Positions 1 to 12,748 of a stretch of 27,321 nucleotides of DNA are shown in pieces. The position numbers and the translations under genes are program-made. Where the stretch lies: NCBI GenBank assembly GCA_019648995.1, contig BLXT01008431.1, positions 40,780 through 68,100 of the forward strand, given 5' to 3'. The notes under the pieces are model-generated. The model saw nothing but the letters and a program-made list of their open reading frames with translations, was not told where the DNA came from and did not search any database. The DNA comes from Plakobranchus ocellatus. Its lineage: Eukaryota; Mollusca; Gastropoda; Plakobranchidae. Every line of letters starts with the position of its first letter. Position 1 is the first letter of the stretch.

Positions 1-130
1 GGGGGGGGTGTTTATTTTTGTGTGTACATCTATCCCTTATCCCTTATAATGTGATATCTAGTTTTTGAACCCTCATCATGTCACGCTTTGGGCTCAAACT
101 GGAATCTGCTATGAATTGAAAAAAATGAAA

Positions 131-263
131 AAGAGAGAGAGAGAGACAAACAGAGAGGGAGAAGAGAGGGATAGAAAGCTAGAAAGTGAGAGTGAGAAGG
201 CGAGACAGACAGAGAGGGAGAAGAAAAAAGAAATAGAGAGCTAGATAGAGAGAGAGAAAGAGG

Positions 264-321
<58 letters not shown>

Positions 322-495
322 CAGAGAGGGAGAAGAAAGAAAAATAGAGATCTAGAGAGAGAGAGGGAGAAGAAAGACAAATAGAGAGCTTGAGAGAGAG
401 AGAAAAAAAAGAGAAATAGAGAGCTTGAGAGAGAGAGAGAAAAAAAGAGAAATAGAGAGCTAGAGATAGAGAGAAAAAAAGAGAAATAGAGAGCT

Positions 496-527
<32 letters not shown>

Positions 528-671
528 GGAGAAGAAAGAAAAATAAGAGATCTAGAGAGAGAGAGTGAGACAGAGAGGGAGAAGAAAGACAAATAGAGAG
601 CTAGAGAGAGAGAAAAAGAAAGAGAAATAGAGAGCTACAGAGAGAGAGAGAAAAAAAGAGAAATAGAGAGC

Positions 672-709
<38 letters not shown>
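131..709. repeat. GA-rich minisatellite / microsatellite block
   Basis: Nearly pure purine (GA)n on the + strand. It is more than a dinucleotide run. The 12-mer AAATAGAGAGCT (with small variants) recurs at about 231, 379, 414, 450, 484, 591, 625 and 661, giving a unit of 34-36 bp in two clusters. A longer block (about 315-391) with AGACAGAGAGGGAGAAG-type sequence is duplicated at about 510-602. The open frames across it on the minus strand are Ser/Leu repeats forced by CT dinucleotides and are not genes. Confidence 0.95.
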
Positions 710-714
<5 letters not shown>

Positions 715-3700
715 AGTTTTGAATCGCAAGGAAACGATATATTAATATTATTATTTATTCTAAACAATTTCTTTTAAACTTGCCGACGCAAGTAGATCGA
801 TGAAAATGGGGTGAAAAATATTAACTGGGATCAAAAGTTTTATAAAAATTCATTACTTTATTTTTCACCAGAGAAAAAAAGTATAGATAGAGCGCCATTC
901 TCATGTGGCAGGTCTGTATAAATTTTTTTTTTTTTTTTTAATTTTCGATAGAAATAGGTAATATTTGGTATTTAATCGCATGGAAATGAGGCGTAGATTC
1001 TGAATCTGAAGTCAGATTTTTAAAATTTTGATTTTGAAACCTCTCCAAAAAAGAGTCCTGCTCAAAAGCCGTACGGCATTGCAGATAAAATCCGCTCCAG
1101 GAGCAAAAAAAAGCCGTACTGCTTATTTACCGTACGGTGTTTTCTTTGGCATGGAAATGCTTGTAGGTCACAAAGAGGGAGGGAAATTTTTTTTTAGTTT
1201 TACTGATTTTACTGAAAACCGTACCATGGAAAACCCTTTTAACACAGTAGCCATAGTTTGCAGCTCTGTGCATGCACACTTTCACATCACAAGTCTCAAA
1301 CCTTGTGGCCTGGGACTATGTGATAAGCCTTCACTGCCACCCATTAAAGTAGAGGGTGTAGAATCTGTAATGTACTAATGAAGCACTCAATCAAATCTTG
1401 AAAACTGATTAAGAATAGCATGACAACCTAATCTCACAACAGACACAACTGAAAATAAATAGAAAGGACATAATGTGTACAAAAAGATGTACTGAGAACA
1501 GACAGTAACTACAGAATCTATGCTAAAACCAGCACTATTCAAAACATGACTCAAGGTGTTAGTAAAGGCTGCCTTTTTGTAAAATTTTGAGATATATTTT
1601 GAGGAAACGATATAAAAACAAAAATGTAGAAGGAGGTATTGTTTGGACTTCTAGACATAATCAGCGCATTCTTTTGCCAAAGCAAATCTTCCATCCAAAT
1701 TTGAAATCATTCTGTTCTATGGTTCAGGAGTTTTACTTGATATGAAATTCAAAGTGCATAAATATATAATATAGTATAGATAAATTTATATGTTTATTTA
1801 TACTCCATGATTTAAAATGTATCCTGTTGCAATAGAATCACTTTTATTGCTTTGTAAGCCAAAGGGAAATAAAAAAATTCAGGGAAAATAAAAGCAGGAA
1901 CTTTAAATGCAATTTTCTCATTTCAATACTTCTGTATTTTTCAGTCCAAAAGTGCAATATTTCAGCTTTTAATTAACATATTTAAAAAATAACAAGCATG
2001 ATTTTCTGAGCACATTGCAGATTTAGAAAATGTATTTAAAAACAAATATTTTAAATCTTCACCATGTGCCATGTTTTTGCTGTCCCCATCACATATAAGC
2101 ATCCTTAGCTTCTTTTGAAGTTTCCTGCACAAAAAAGGTAAAAATTGGGTTTCTTAGCTTGTGATCAGATTTTTAATTTAAAATTACATTTGGAATTAGT
2201 ATACCAGAATGAGCAAAAGTTATGCATAGGAGACCAGTTTTGAAGCCTCATTTAAAAGATTTATACAAGTCACGAAATTATCCCTATTGCATCATGCGCT
2301 GATGTTTGTTGGTTTTTATGTGTTTTTTTTTTGTTTTGGTATGACCATCACTAGGCTAGCAAACCTATAATCCACATATTTTGTACAAAAATAAGCTTAA
2401 AAAGTGAGAGCTTTGAACTCTCTATCCAAGTTCATCATTTGTTTGTTTGCCCAATCACACAAAGATCATAAGTGCACCGACAAGAAAAATAAATTTCCTT
2501 TTTTTAAAATAAGTTCCCAAAAGTTTCCACCTTAGAATGGATGATCACAAAATTGGTGAGTTGAGATGAACAGAAGCAGGCCTGGGATGCCACTGATGCA
2601 CAACTGAAACACCACAAGGTAATTAAACATTTTATTAAACTCTACACTTTAATAAAAATTAAAATAAATTTAGTTTTCCCTGCCTGTACATCTTTATCTT
2701 TCTTGAATCTATGTGTCCAATAATAGTGATAATACCACTATGCATAACTCGTCTGCTAAAAAATTATTTATAATGAGTAATAATCTTTCATAAACATGAT
2801 AATGTTCTGTTCAAATGTCTTTTGTTCCTTTCTTTTACATATAAAGTAGTGAACCAAAATCATGGCATTGTAACAGTAAGTCAACCTCAGATTTCAGAAT
2901 GCTTGCATGTTTGATAGGATCAAATTTGGGAGGTATCACAGAGGATGAGTGAGGATGAGCCTGACAAGGAGACAGTACCTTTGTCTTTGCACCACTGGCT
3001 GCGTGATAAGAGGGCAGGCGTCTCAAAAGTTTGCTCCTTCAAAATTGATCACATCATGCCATGTGTTCTGGCTACTACACAGCAAGACCTGGATAGGAAA
3101 TAGTTTGTTCTATAGCTTATGATTGTACAACATATTAGTATATCAGAACAAAATGGCTTGCTTGCATGGCAAATGAAATATTCAGTTATCATATTTTCGG
3201 TTTTTTTTTTCCATTCTATTTTATGTGTGGAGATGGGTCGGTTTTACAGCCCTGAACTAAACTGAAACTTATCAATGACATTATAATTTAAGTTTAATTC
3301 TCAAAGATATTTCACAAGGGACAAGATATGGGCTTTGAAAAAAAATTGATGACATAATTCAAGTATAATGTTAAAAACACCATGCTCTAACTTTGTCTCA
3401 CAATATCAAAATGTAGTGACTAATGTGTAACCCTGACATAAAAATTCTCTAAGTTTCCATCCTTTTTACTTGCTGATCACTAACACGAATAAGTTTGACA
3501 TAACACCATTCAGTTTTACATTGAAAAGCAATCAGATTATTTAGCAGAAATTTGAAATAAGCCAATATTTACTTGACTTTTTATTCTCTAGTCTCATCTG
3601 ACAGCCATGTCTAAGCCATTTGTCAAAACTGTCTTATTGAAAGGTAAGGCTTGCCCAGACCATGAAAACTGGACATAGAAACTTGATTTGAAATAACATG

Positions 3701-6700
3701 AGAGAAAGGCTGGAACACAAGCAGAAGGTAGAATGTTTTACTGCATGAAAATTTGAAGCCCAACATTCACATGGTCAACGCTAAGCTCTGAATAATGATT
3801 GTTGACACTCATCCTTAAAAAACGCTCGGCAGTGCATTTTAGATTTTTAAACCTACAGACTCCTGTCCACAAATTGAAGTTGCCAGATCAAAGATCTGAT
3901 GCAATTTAGAAAAAAGACCTATCAGACCTGACTCTGCATGAATTTTGGGAGGATTGGGTGGTTTGAGTTTATATTTTATGACACATCAGCCGCTAAACAA
4001 ACTTTATGGTAGTAACAATGGAGTTTGATACCTCAAAGCTCTACATGTTGACACACATTCCTCAAGAAACATAAAGATTGAAATCTTTTGTCTCACTCAT
4101 AAAAAACACAGCTGGATAAAATCAATCCTCAGTTTTGGAGGAAAAATTCCCAACTGAACCCAAGTAGGACAACAGCTTCAATGATCAAATTTTGACCAAA
4201 AAAAAAAAAAAGAAAAAAAACTATGCCCCTATTAGAGCATACACCTTCTCGTTTTTTCCCTCTTAAGCATACTCAACAAAAATACATTGGTGAAAATTCC
4301 ACTTTCAAGTGAGCTGCTCATAATGAAATATAAATACAGCCAAAATTGGTGATTTTACAAATGAAGACTTTCAACTTATTATGCAAAAGGTACACATTTA
4401 CGGGCATGTGCTGTCAAATAAGGTGAACATTTTTATTTCTTTATTTAGACAATGGACGATGGAAAAAAATTGCTTGGATAAACTACATAATATGTATGGC
4501 AGCCGTCTTGGAGTATTTTAATGCAAAGTTTTTTGGGGTTTTTTTTTTTATAAAACTTTTTTACTTTTTTACCACTTTGCCTCAAATTTGGCACGAAGCA
4601 TCTAAGAAGCCACATAAACATCCCTATAGAGAATTTTTTTGTTTCATAAATTTTTTTTCTCACACTGCATGAGCACAATTTAGCAAAATGACATGTTTCA
4701 AATTTCTCACAATTTTCTATACTTGAACAATAATAACTCCAAAATGAAAAATATTACTGCCAAATTACTCCATTTGTCAGTTTTATAGGTATAAGTGTAT
4801 GCTGTGTGAAAATTTCAGGTTATTTGGATAAAAAACAAAAAAGTCTTATGGATTTTAATGCAAAAAAAAAAGTCAAATTTGAGAAAACGGACAATAAAGA
4901 AATTTTAGTAAAGAGGAAAAACATAGAACTTGTCTTTTTAAAACCCAAATTATGACCTGAAATAATTGTTTTCATTATAAATTCCATATTTTTACCATAG
5001 AAAAATGGTTGAGTAAGCCAAATATGTCAATTTCTAAAATCGGACCAAAAATCGCCCTCAGGTGAATATTTTGCTTTACATGCTCTTAAAAGGCACGTAA
5101 CAAAGCACAGGTCAGTGTGAAAAAATGTGCATGATTTGATAATTTATGTCTGTACTGTGTCATATATTTAAGGCCCTCAGTAGTGAGTGAGTAACGAATA
5201 AATAAGACTTTGATCAAAAACAAAGTGTGGGATGTCTCATGCCATCTCGCCACTGGAGATGAGACAAACTTTGAAACTGTTAAACATATAGATAAGAATC
5301 TGTGTTTTGTTCACCTAAAAACAAAAGGTGTGGAAAAAGTTGAAAAAAATTATGACGGAGAACAATAAAGGCTCAGAGAGGATTGATGTGTGAGGAAAGA
5401 AGATGGGTTGTATGCATATAGCCCTCCAATACAGTGTGATAATCTCAGGCTTTCAGGACCCTGTCAGGCTATGATATCCATAGCAGGCTCAAACCCAAAG
5501 CAGCTAGGTCCCTGCAGACATCAGGGTGGGTTGGCTAGCCAAATGCCACAAATGCCCTTGGGAAAGAGAGAGATACTTAAGTGTCATAAGATCAATTGTG
5601 AATTTCTCTAAAAAGTGATCTCAAGGATGCGAGATAGAAAATACTGCTCATGTGGAAAAAAAAAACAAAAAACAAGAAAACTCTAAAGCAGAAGAAAAAA
5701 AATAGTGCCTAAGTCACTAGCATTGAAGTTCTGCTTCAGGATACAGTTAGTGTTAACTTGTAGAACTGCTTTGCACTCCTTACATAGCAGGTCATTGTTC
5801 ACAATGCTTGTGATGTACAGTGCAATTTGTGGTACTGATGGGTGCATTCCTTCATGTTATAATATTTGTTGTTTTTAATGTTGGCACAGCATAACTTTAC
5901 ATTTCAGCAAATAAATCAAATCATTCTTGAATTTAATGTTTGAGAGAGCACACATATATAACCGATTGGTATGTGTATTTCATAATACAATTGTTGTAAA
6001 AAGTAGACTCCTTACGGCTTCTCTTACAAGCTGAAAGCCTGAAAGGCTAACATGGCAGGTGATGTATATACCGTCAGATGCAAGTCATTAAAGAAATAAG
6101 TTAACAGTTGATCAACAGAACAGCAAGGTGAATTGTTAATAACTCTGTCAGCTTTTTTTTTTTTTTCAAAAGTCATTTCATGTTTTGCTTTTTATGTGTT
6201 CTCCACCCTCAATTGGAATTGACAAAGCAAGATATAGAGAGGCAGGCCATGAGGTGTATGGGAGAAGGATGATAAATAAGATGAAAAAATAGAGGCCGGC
6301 AAGGTACAGAATAAGCTTAAATGTTTGCAGCAGGCAAGATGAAAAGGAGAAAATATATTTAATCAAGTGTGTCATAAAGTGCTAACTATTTTATGATCTC
6401 AAACTTTTTTTAACCTCACAGGCCTAAGAACTGGTGGTGGGTTTATACAAGCAGCATAAGGATTCTTTAAAATCATTCCAAAGATCGGATTGAGAGCTTC
6501 ATCGGATAAATCCATGCAAACAAGATAGGCTAAGTACCATTCAACAATACTTCATCCAAACCACTCAGCATCATCTGTATTCTTGTTCAAGATCATCTTC
6601 AATTAATTTGTTAAGAATGTTCCCCATACCAGATGGGAAGCCTTCAATTTCTTTTGCTTCAAAGCCAAGGCCAGACTATGAGAAGTGTTTGTTAAGGAAA

Positions 6701-8690
6701 TGTAATTTGCTGAAAATACAGAAATTGCCCCACACTGTGAAAATAAGTATGGAAACCAAAATAAGTGTAATGAAAACATATTCATAGCCAGTACTATTAT
6801 ATAGCAGAGAGTGTTGGACAATAAACAAAAAAGTAGAAAACTGGAAGAAGCAGAAGCTTGAGTGGAGGGCCATGATTGTTACTGACTATCTCAGACAGTG
6901 CACTAAAGAAGAAGAAAGATTTTGACTGCAAGACTGGCATCGTGGAAAAATGCCAAAAATTTTCCCAAAAAATGCCAAAAAAAAATGCACCAACAGTAAC
7001 ACAAACATGCAACAAATTCATACAATTGCAAAAAAAATTGTGTTATTTGTTAAGGCGCACAAAGTGATTATAACATGAATACCGGTAAACCGGTAAATTT
7101 TTAAATAATTTTTTTTTTAATCGCAAAAAAGAGCTAAATGTAATGTATGAACTTCTCCAAAGTAATTTACAATTTTTAAATTGAAAGTTATCAAAGTAAG
7201 TAGGCCTACACAGATTAAAAACTTTTTTTTCAGATGTTATTATAATTGGTAAGTTTATAACATTAATTAATACGATAAGGTTTAAACATAAACTTCAACT
7301 TTTAAACATTTTTACATTTTTACACTGTTTGAGATTAAGCTATTTACTGTTAAATAAAAGCATTGATTTTGTTATCCTTATAAATCACTATTTATATGTG
7401 CAGCTTATAATTATTTATTTTTCATCGAGCAGGTCGTTAATACTTTGAAGTTCTCGTTATAAAAAAAAAAATTGTCATTGACATTCTTATCAAAATCTTC
7501 TGCTCTCTCCCTCAAATGAGAAATAAGGACAAGCCAATCTCATTCAAAGCTTCATTTATGAAAATGATGTGTATCGGTACACAAAAGGCAAATTTATCTA
7601 TTTACATGTATATTACTTTGACACTGAATTTGAATTAGATCTACACAGTACAGTACACTGTACCAGTTGGAAAGGTTAGGCAGAGTTTTTTTCTTTTGTT
7701 TTTGTTTTTTTTTCCTCATGCAAGCAATTAGGCCTCCTGACAGTTCAAAGGTGATCAGCTTCAATCATATTTTAAACTCACTCACTAGAAACCAATCTTT
7801 TTTGCTTTAACGGCAAAGTCAATACTTGCACCATTAACCAGTGTCAAAAACAATTTAAAGACACTGAAAAAACATTTTTATAATACATGTAGCTTGTAAG
7901 TAACCATTTCTAATCATAGCTTTCATCCCATTATCTGTGTTTACATAGAGTAAAAAAAGGCTTGACCACCATTTCTCCCAAGAGACCAAGTCAAACTGCT
8001 ACTTAAAATGTGAGGCGTTTAGCAAGGTCAGGTGACCAATTTTTAATGAAAAATTAAAGCCTAAAAAATACACAAATAAAAAAAGATAAAAAAGATAAAC
8101 TTTCATTTGTACTATTCTTTTAAACTTTTTAACTTTCATTTGAACTTTTTTTCTTTTTCTCCCTAAAGCACACACTAAAAAGTTGGCATAGTCCTGTTTT
8201 AAGTGATCGCCCTTTCCACATCGGGTGTTTAGATCTCTAGCTCATCCAGCATTACTACCCGATACAAATCTATCGATTAAGACAACTATTCATATTAATT
8301 TCTACTTTCTCATATATAAAGTTAATTTATAAAAACGTTACAGCGTTTCACTTTCAGATCCATCCATTTTCTTTCTGCAAGTCCAAAACACCAATCGTCA
8401 AACAAATATTAAGATCCTAGTATTCCGCTGATCTGGCCTAAGCCAAAGAGGAGTAGACAATCAAACACGACCGGATTAAACAAAAATAGCCTATAGAGAC
8501 TAATTTCAATTCTGATTATATATAATGGATAGGCTTTCTTAAGACTAATAAGAGCATAACTTTAGCTTTTTTTATTTTTTTTTTAAACAAAACTTCCAAT
8601 TTCTACGAAAAATAGAAAAGAAAAGGGAATCGCAATACCATATATAACCTAATGAATTAAATGAAAGGTATACCAAAAAAAAAAAAAAAG
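710..8690. other. AT-rich non-coding stretch, no supported gene
   Basis: About 8 kb with only short, compositionally biased open frames. A poly-T run lies at 923-939, A-rich runs at 4200-4220 and 5657-5675, and a cluster of four CCGTAC motifs at 1069-1224. The longest frame (1028-1378, 116 codons) opens on TTG, crosses homopolymers and resembles nothing I know. A 51-nt exon-like stretch at about 3592-3642 has an ATG and a good GTAAGG donor but no partner exon. I see no RNA gene, LTR or transposase here. It is best read as intergenic or a long intron. Confidence 0.6.
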
Positions 8691-9080
8691 CATCATCTCT
8701 TGAACCTTCAAACCCAATTGTAAATGGGTCAGCTCAAAGCATGGCGCTAAAGAAAACCAATCAGAGGGAAAGGGGGTGGGGAGGGTGGTCGACCTTTCTT
8801 GTGCTCGCGGCCGTAGAGCGGCACATAATTGCGGGGGTTAAATTAAAAAAAAAATGTCGATGAAAATCTAGGCCTCGGCGCCGCTGACGAAGGATTTGGG
8901 TACCATATCCGGTCTTTAGAGCAAAAAGTGCTAGGTCGGAAATGAAAAAATTATTTTTAAAAACCTTTAAAAATCTGATTTTGATCGCTATAAAAATTGT
9001 TTAGGGAAATGAGAAAAAATGCGGAAAAAGTACGGAAAAACAAAAAAATGCTGCTGCAAATTTGCCAATGCGGCCGCGTT
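8690..9080. promoter_or_regulatory. Possible CpG-containing promoter island
   Basis: Within an AT-rich area, this stretch holds a CCAAT box (CCAATCAG, 8757-8764), a G-rich element (8772-8788), and CpG-rich words at about 8805-8822 and 8876-8890 and a NotI-type GCGGCCGC at 9070-9077. CCAAT plus a GC-rich element is a common combination in TATA-less animal promoters. No first exon or start codon can be tied to it on either strand, so the call rests on composition and two motifs only. Confidence 0.25.
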
Positions 9081-11847
9081 AAACTGCGATGCCAGCTGCA
9101 AGATACAAGATAGGTGAATGCTATAGTAACTTAAAAAAAACAACAACTCATTGGTGATCTCAACATTAAATTTAATAAGAAGCACTTGGCCAACGTATTT
9201 GACCCTAAAATTATGTTATTATTGTTTGCTAGGCTTCTATGCAAAAATCAGTTCCCAAACATCATAGTTGTGTAAAAAATTCAAAAATTGATTCCTTCTC
9301 CCCATCACCTCACAGCCATAAACAGTAATGATCAGCATAGCCAATGACCACAGACATCCTTGCCTACTCTGCTTTCTGACTGGAGGCCAATTTTTGTAAG
9401 GAAAAAGACAATCTGAATTAGGCAAGAGGTATATGAATTATGAAAGCAAAATTGTACTAAAAAAAAAACTGTGACAAAATTTTGTCTTATATGGGAAAAT
9501 GTAAAAAATCATATTAATTTGACCATTTCTTGCTTTGCCATAAGATGGCAAAAATGTAAAGATGGGATTGATCAGAGGAACCCAAAAGTTGCCACTGCAG
9601 ATTACAGTGTGAACATGCTAATCTATCGCTACTGTCTATATAAAAATTATCTGGACCCTGGAATTGTAACAGATGACTATGAAAGAATCACATGAAAATG
9701 TGCCACATATAAAAAACTCAATTCATTATCAAAAAGCCTTGCCATCATCAGAAGACTGAAATGTTGGAGATTTTCTCATGTCAGATACCCATTCCATCTG
9801 GTTTACTGTCCACATCTCCTTGTAACCAACATCAAACAGGTTAATCTGAAGAGGGAATATTGCTGTAATTATTTGAAGGCTTGTATTCAAAATCAGTTCA
9901 TCACCATATCATAGCTCTTTTGGGTTTATCAAAATTTTCTTTTCTTATTGTCCCTGCTTTGTTTTTGTGTAAGCATGTCAAACACTTCAGGCTAAATTGA
10001 TGAAACCCTGTTGTAAGTACTAAATGGGATGAATGAGCCAAGCCCCCAAAATAAAACAAGATCCCAAATGTCATGGACTTAAAAGCCGGTCTTCAACAAA
10101 TGGAATGATGGACATTTATTTGTGTTATAATTAGAATAACATTTTGGTGACATATGCGCTTGGATAAAGAGCTTGAAAAAAATTACATTAAGTTTGAATT
10201 ATACACTAAAAAGAAAAACCCTGTCTCCTTTTCTTGCAGTACAAAATTTGAAAGAATAAGCATGCATCATTTTGTAAATTTGACTGCAAAACTAAAAAAT
10301 TACAAGCTTAGTTTTTGACAAATTACACTCATCGAGGCTATTTAAAGAATATTTAAGTCTAAAGAAAGAAAAACTGAATCAAATTAAATTAAACAACTGC
10401 ACAAATTTTTTCCCCAGACTTGCCTTAAGAAGTTAGTAAAATTCACATATGTGTAGTCCAATATGCTTCAGTTCAAGGAACGACTTGTATACTACAAAAT
10501 GATCTCAGAATTATGCACCATTTGGTATTTATCACATGTGTTGTAATATATATACACATTCTGTTTGCTAATAGACACCTATTTGAATACTACCACATAA
10601 TCTCAGACTTTTGATCATTAAACAGAAACATGGGTTTGATGAAGAGACTACTGCAAATGTTCATGGCAATCTCATTAATCCATTACCACTACACTGAGAC
10701 TCTGGAAATAGATGAAAGGATAATAAGAGAATATAACATCATAAAAAAATCATACATTAATTTAAAACTTGCTTAAATCATTAAAAAAAATGTTCAATTG
10801 CTAAAAGTTACGAATTAATGATATATCCAGAAATAAAAAGAAAATAGTAGTAATGAATAAATCAGATTTAATCGTGGAATATCCACACATACTCTGATTT
10901 ACAACCTGACAAGTCTCAGGATTTCTGTTTGAAAAAATACATAGTGAGGGGTCTTAAATTTTTTATTTAAAGAAACTAATGCCTAGCACATGTATAATAT
11001 GTTACTTGCATTGGACAAAAGTAAATTACAGTTTCATGGTTGAGCGCGGGGGAGATTGTGTTGTTGATCTCCGAGCAGCAAACAGTCAGGAGTGGATTGT
11101 TCAGAATTGCTAACTTGATCCTGTGGACAGGTGTGTGATTCCTTCTCTTTTTCATTCCCCCTCCTGCTGTAACTGCACTAACTCTGTGCCACTGAAAAGC
11201 TACAGAAAAAAAAATTTGTTTATTTCTTTATGCAAAACTTAAATTTGCCCACTTCATGACCATTAACTTACTGGGGCTTGTTGCATATTTCATGGAGCTT
11301 TTTTCTCTGGGGGAAGTTTTTAAATTTTGTTAGCTCTTTCTCTTTAAATGGTTTTCTTAAACAGCTCTAAACACTTATCAATGCTTTAAAATTTTCAAAA
11401 CGTTATTTCTGATTTGATTGGACTGGTCTACAGGCATTTTGCTCTGTATATTTCAGTAATTATGGATTTCATGGATAATTTTCAGGACTCATGGTTTTAA
11501 AAAAAATGTTGCAGAATTTTTGACACAAAAATGTGTGAAACAAAATGTAGTATTTCAATATATACGTGTATCAGGAAATTTTAAAGGCTACATAATATTG
11601 TCATAAAGAAATAAAAATGATTACAATTCATCCTTAAATAATCACAAGCTAGATTTGTTCAATTTGAAAGTAAACCTTCAAAATTTATATGTGAATGTCA
11701 GGCTATACTTTAGCACTGCAGCTTTGAAATGTTCAATATTATGTCATTAATTATACAATCATGAGCAATTGGGATTAAGGCAAAAGAAATTGGGAGAAAA
11801 AAAGGCGTAATTGTTTGAATGCTGATTTGTATGTACAAGCTCTGAAA
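9081..11847. other. AT-rich non-coding stretch with weak exon-like pieces
   Basis: No gene can be demonstrated. Several short stretches read like protein next to splice-like sites: minus strand 9729-9845, minus strand about 9237-9425, plus strand about 9600-9695 and plus strand 11036-11113. They lie on both strands and do not chain into one gene model. Some may be chance and some may be decayed coding DNA. Otherwise the region is A/T homopolymers and unstructured sequence. Confidence 0.5.
9729..9845 (-). CDS. Candidate terminal exon, unrecognised protein
   Basis: Reading the minus strand, a pyrimidine-rich CCCTCTTCAG acceptor-like sequence is followed by 38 sense codons ending in tandem stops TGA TAA. 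The peptide starts INLFDVGYKEMW and ends SSDDGKAF; its composition is unlike the biased frames around it. I do not recognise the family. The frame stays open upstream of the acceptor for about 20 more codons and has no good initiator. No neighbouring exon was found that would join in phase. It may be a genuine last exon, a relic, or chance. Confidence 0.15.
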   Translation of the reverse strand: MNLFDVGYKEMWTVNQMEWVSDMRKSPTFQSSDDGKAF

Positions 11848-11851
11848 AAGA

Positions 11852-11862
11852 CCTGGCAGAGT
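11852..11862 (+). repeat. Left terminal inverted repeat of Harbinger element
   Basis: CCTGGCAGAGT, the exact reverse complement of 13168-13178. Identity is lost immediately outward (AAAGA here, GGCCC on the right end read inward), so the outermost few bases of one end are mutated. Confidence 0.75.
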
Positions 11863-12034
11863 AAATGCGTCTTGCAGGAGTTTTCGGCACATCTTTTTGA
11901 CGCGTTGATTCCGCGACGCTCCCACGATGCACACAGCAAACAGACTGGAAGCGTCTTGCAGGCGTTTTCGGCGGATCTTTTTGATTGATTTTATTTACGC
12001 TACGTTCCGAGATGCCCTTTGCAAACAGAATCAA
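11863..12034 (+). repeat. Two-copy 84-85 bp subterminal tandem repeat
   Basis: GCGTCTTGCAGG at 11867 recurs at 11951 (offset 84). It is followed in both copies by GTTTTCGGC and ATCTTTTTGA, and near the end GCAAACAGA recurs with offset 85 (11936 and 12021). The middle of the two copies has diverged. The repeat starts directly inside the left terminal inverted repeat, as expected for transposase-binding subterminal DNA. Read on the minus strand it encodes a repeated QKD-PKTPARR motif, which I take as a by-product. Confidence 0.7.
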
Positions 12035-12063
12035 AGCATCAAGAAAACACTATATCTAGTACA

Positions 12064-12748
12064 ATGGACGAAGAAGGTGTTTTTCAATAGTCGATGTTCT
12101 CCTGGATGTATGAACAGCAAAGATCTCGGCGTCAATATTGGGCCAATACGATAAACCAAAAGCAAAATGTACATAGTGAATACCACCACCTATTGGACAA
12201 AATACAATAACCAAGATGAAGAAAATTGCATCGATTATAACCGAATGAAACCACGAACTTTTCAATTGTTGCTGGACAAGATTGGGCTATATATCACAAA
12301 GAGAACAACCAATTTTCGGAGGCCTTTGTCCCCAAAAAAACGTTTGGTCATCACTTTGAGGTAAGGTTTAATCTCCGCTCTTATCGCTTCCTTGCATCAC
12401 ATCTGAAGAAAATAAATAAATAAAAAGAAAATAAATGCAATTTAAAGGAAGCAAAATGAATTAAGTAAACCATTCTTTTTTGTTTTTTTTTTTGTTTTAT
12501 AGATATCTCAGATCTGGAGAGCGCCATGTTTCATTATCATTCCATTTTGACCATCAGAGGTATACCAAGAGAAACGAGCACTGTCTTATGCTTTGAAAAG
12601 AAGTAATGCCTAATCCAGACAAAGAAATGTTGCTAAGAATCGCTGATGATTTCATTGAAAGATTTTACTTCCCATATTGTTTAGGATTCTTTGATGGTAA
12701 ACATATTCTGATCAAGAAGCCCAACAGATCTGGGTCTAAGTTGTATAA

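Noticed and set aside
81..767. Two minus-strand open frames of 99 and 71 codons rich in Ser and Leu
   Set aside because: They are the direct translation of the CT strand of the GA minisatellite and carry no domain or codon signal.
1028..1378. 116-codon plus-strand open frame
   Set aside because: It opens on TTG, crosses poly-A and poly-T runs, has no recognisable domain, and overlaps the CCGTAC cluster. Length alone is not enough in AT-rich DNA.
2835..3110. Minus-strand exon-like stretches, including a PPKFDP motif that recalls a ribosomal protein N-terminus
   Set aside because: The similarity is six residues long and the rest does not match; splice-like sites did not give a consistent model.
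3592..3650. Short plus-strand exon MSKPFVKTVLLK followed by a GTAAGG donor; the read-through recalls the PARP segment KGKA
   Set aside because: Only 13 codons, no downstream partner exon was found, and the PARP-like letters would lie in the intron if the donor were used.
11759..12034. 91-codon minus-strand frame with repeated QKD-PKTPARR units
   Set aside because: The repetition follows from the 84-85 bp subterminal DNA repeat of the Harbinger element on the opposite strand.
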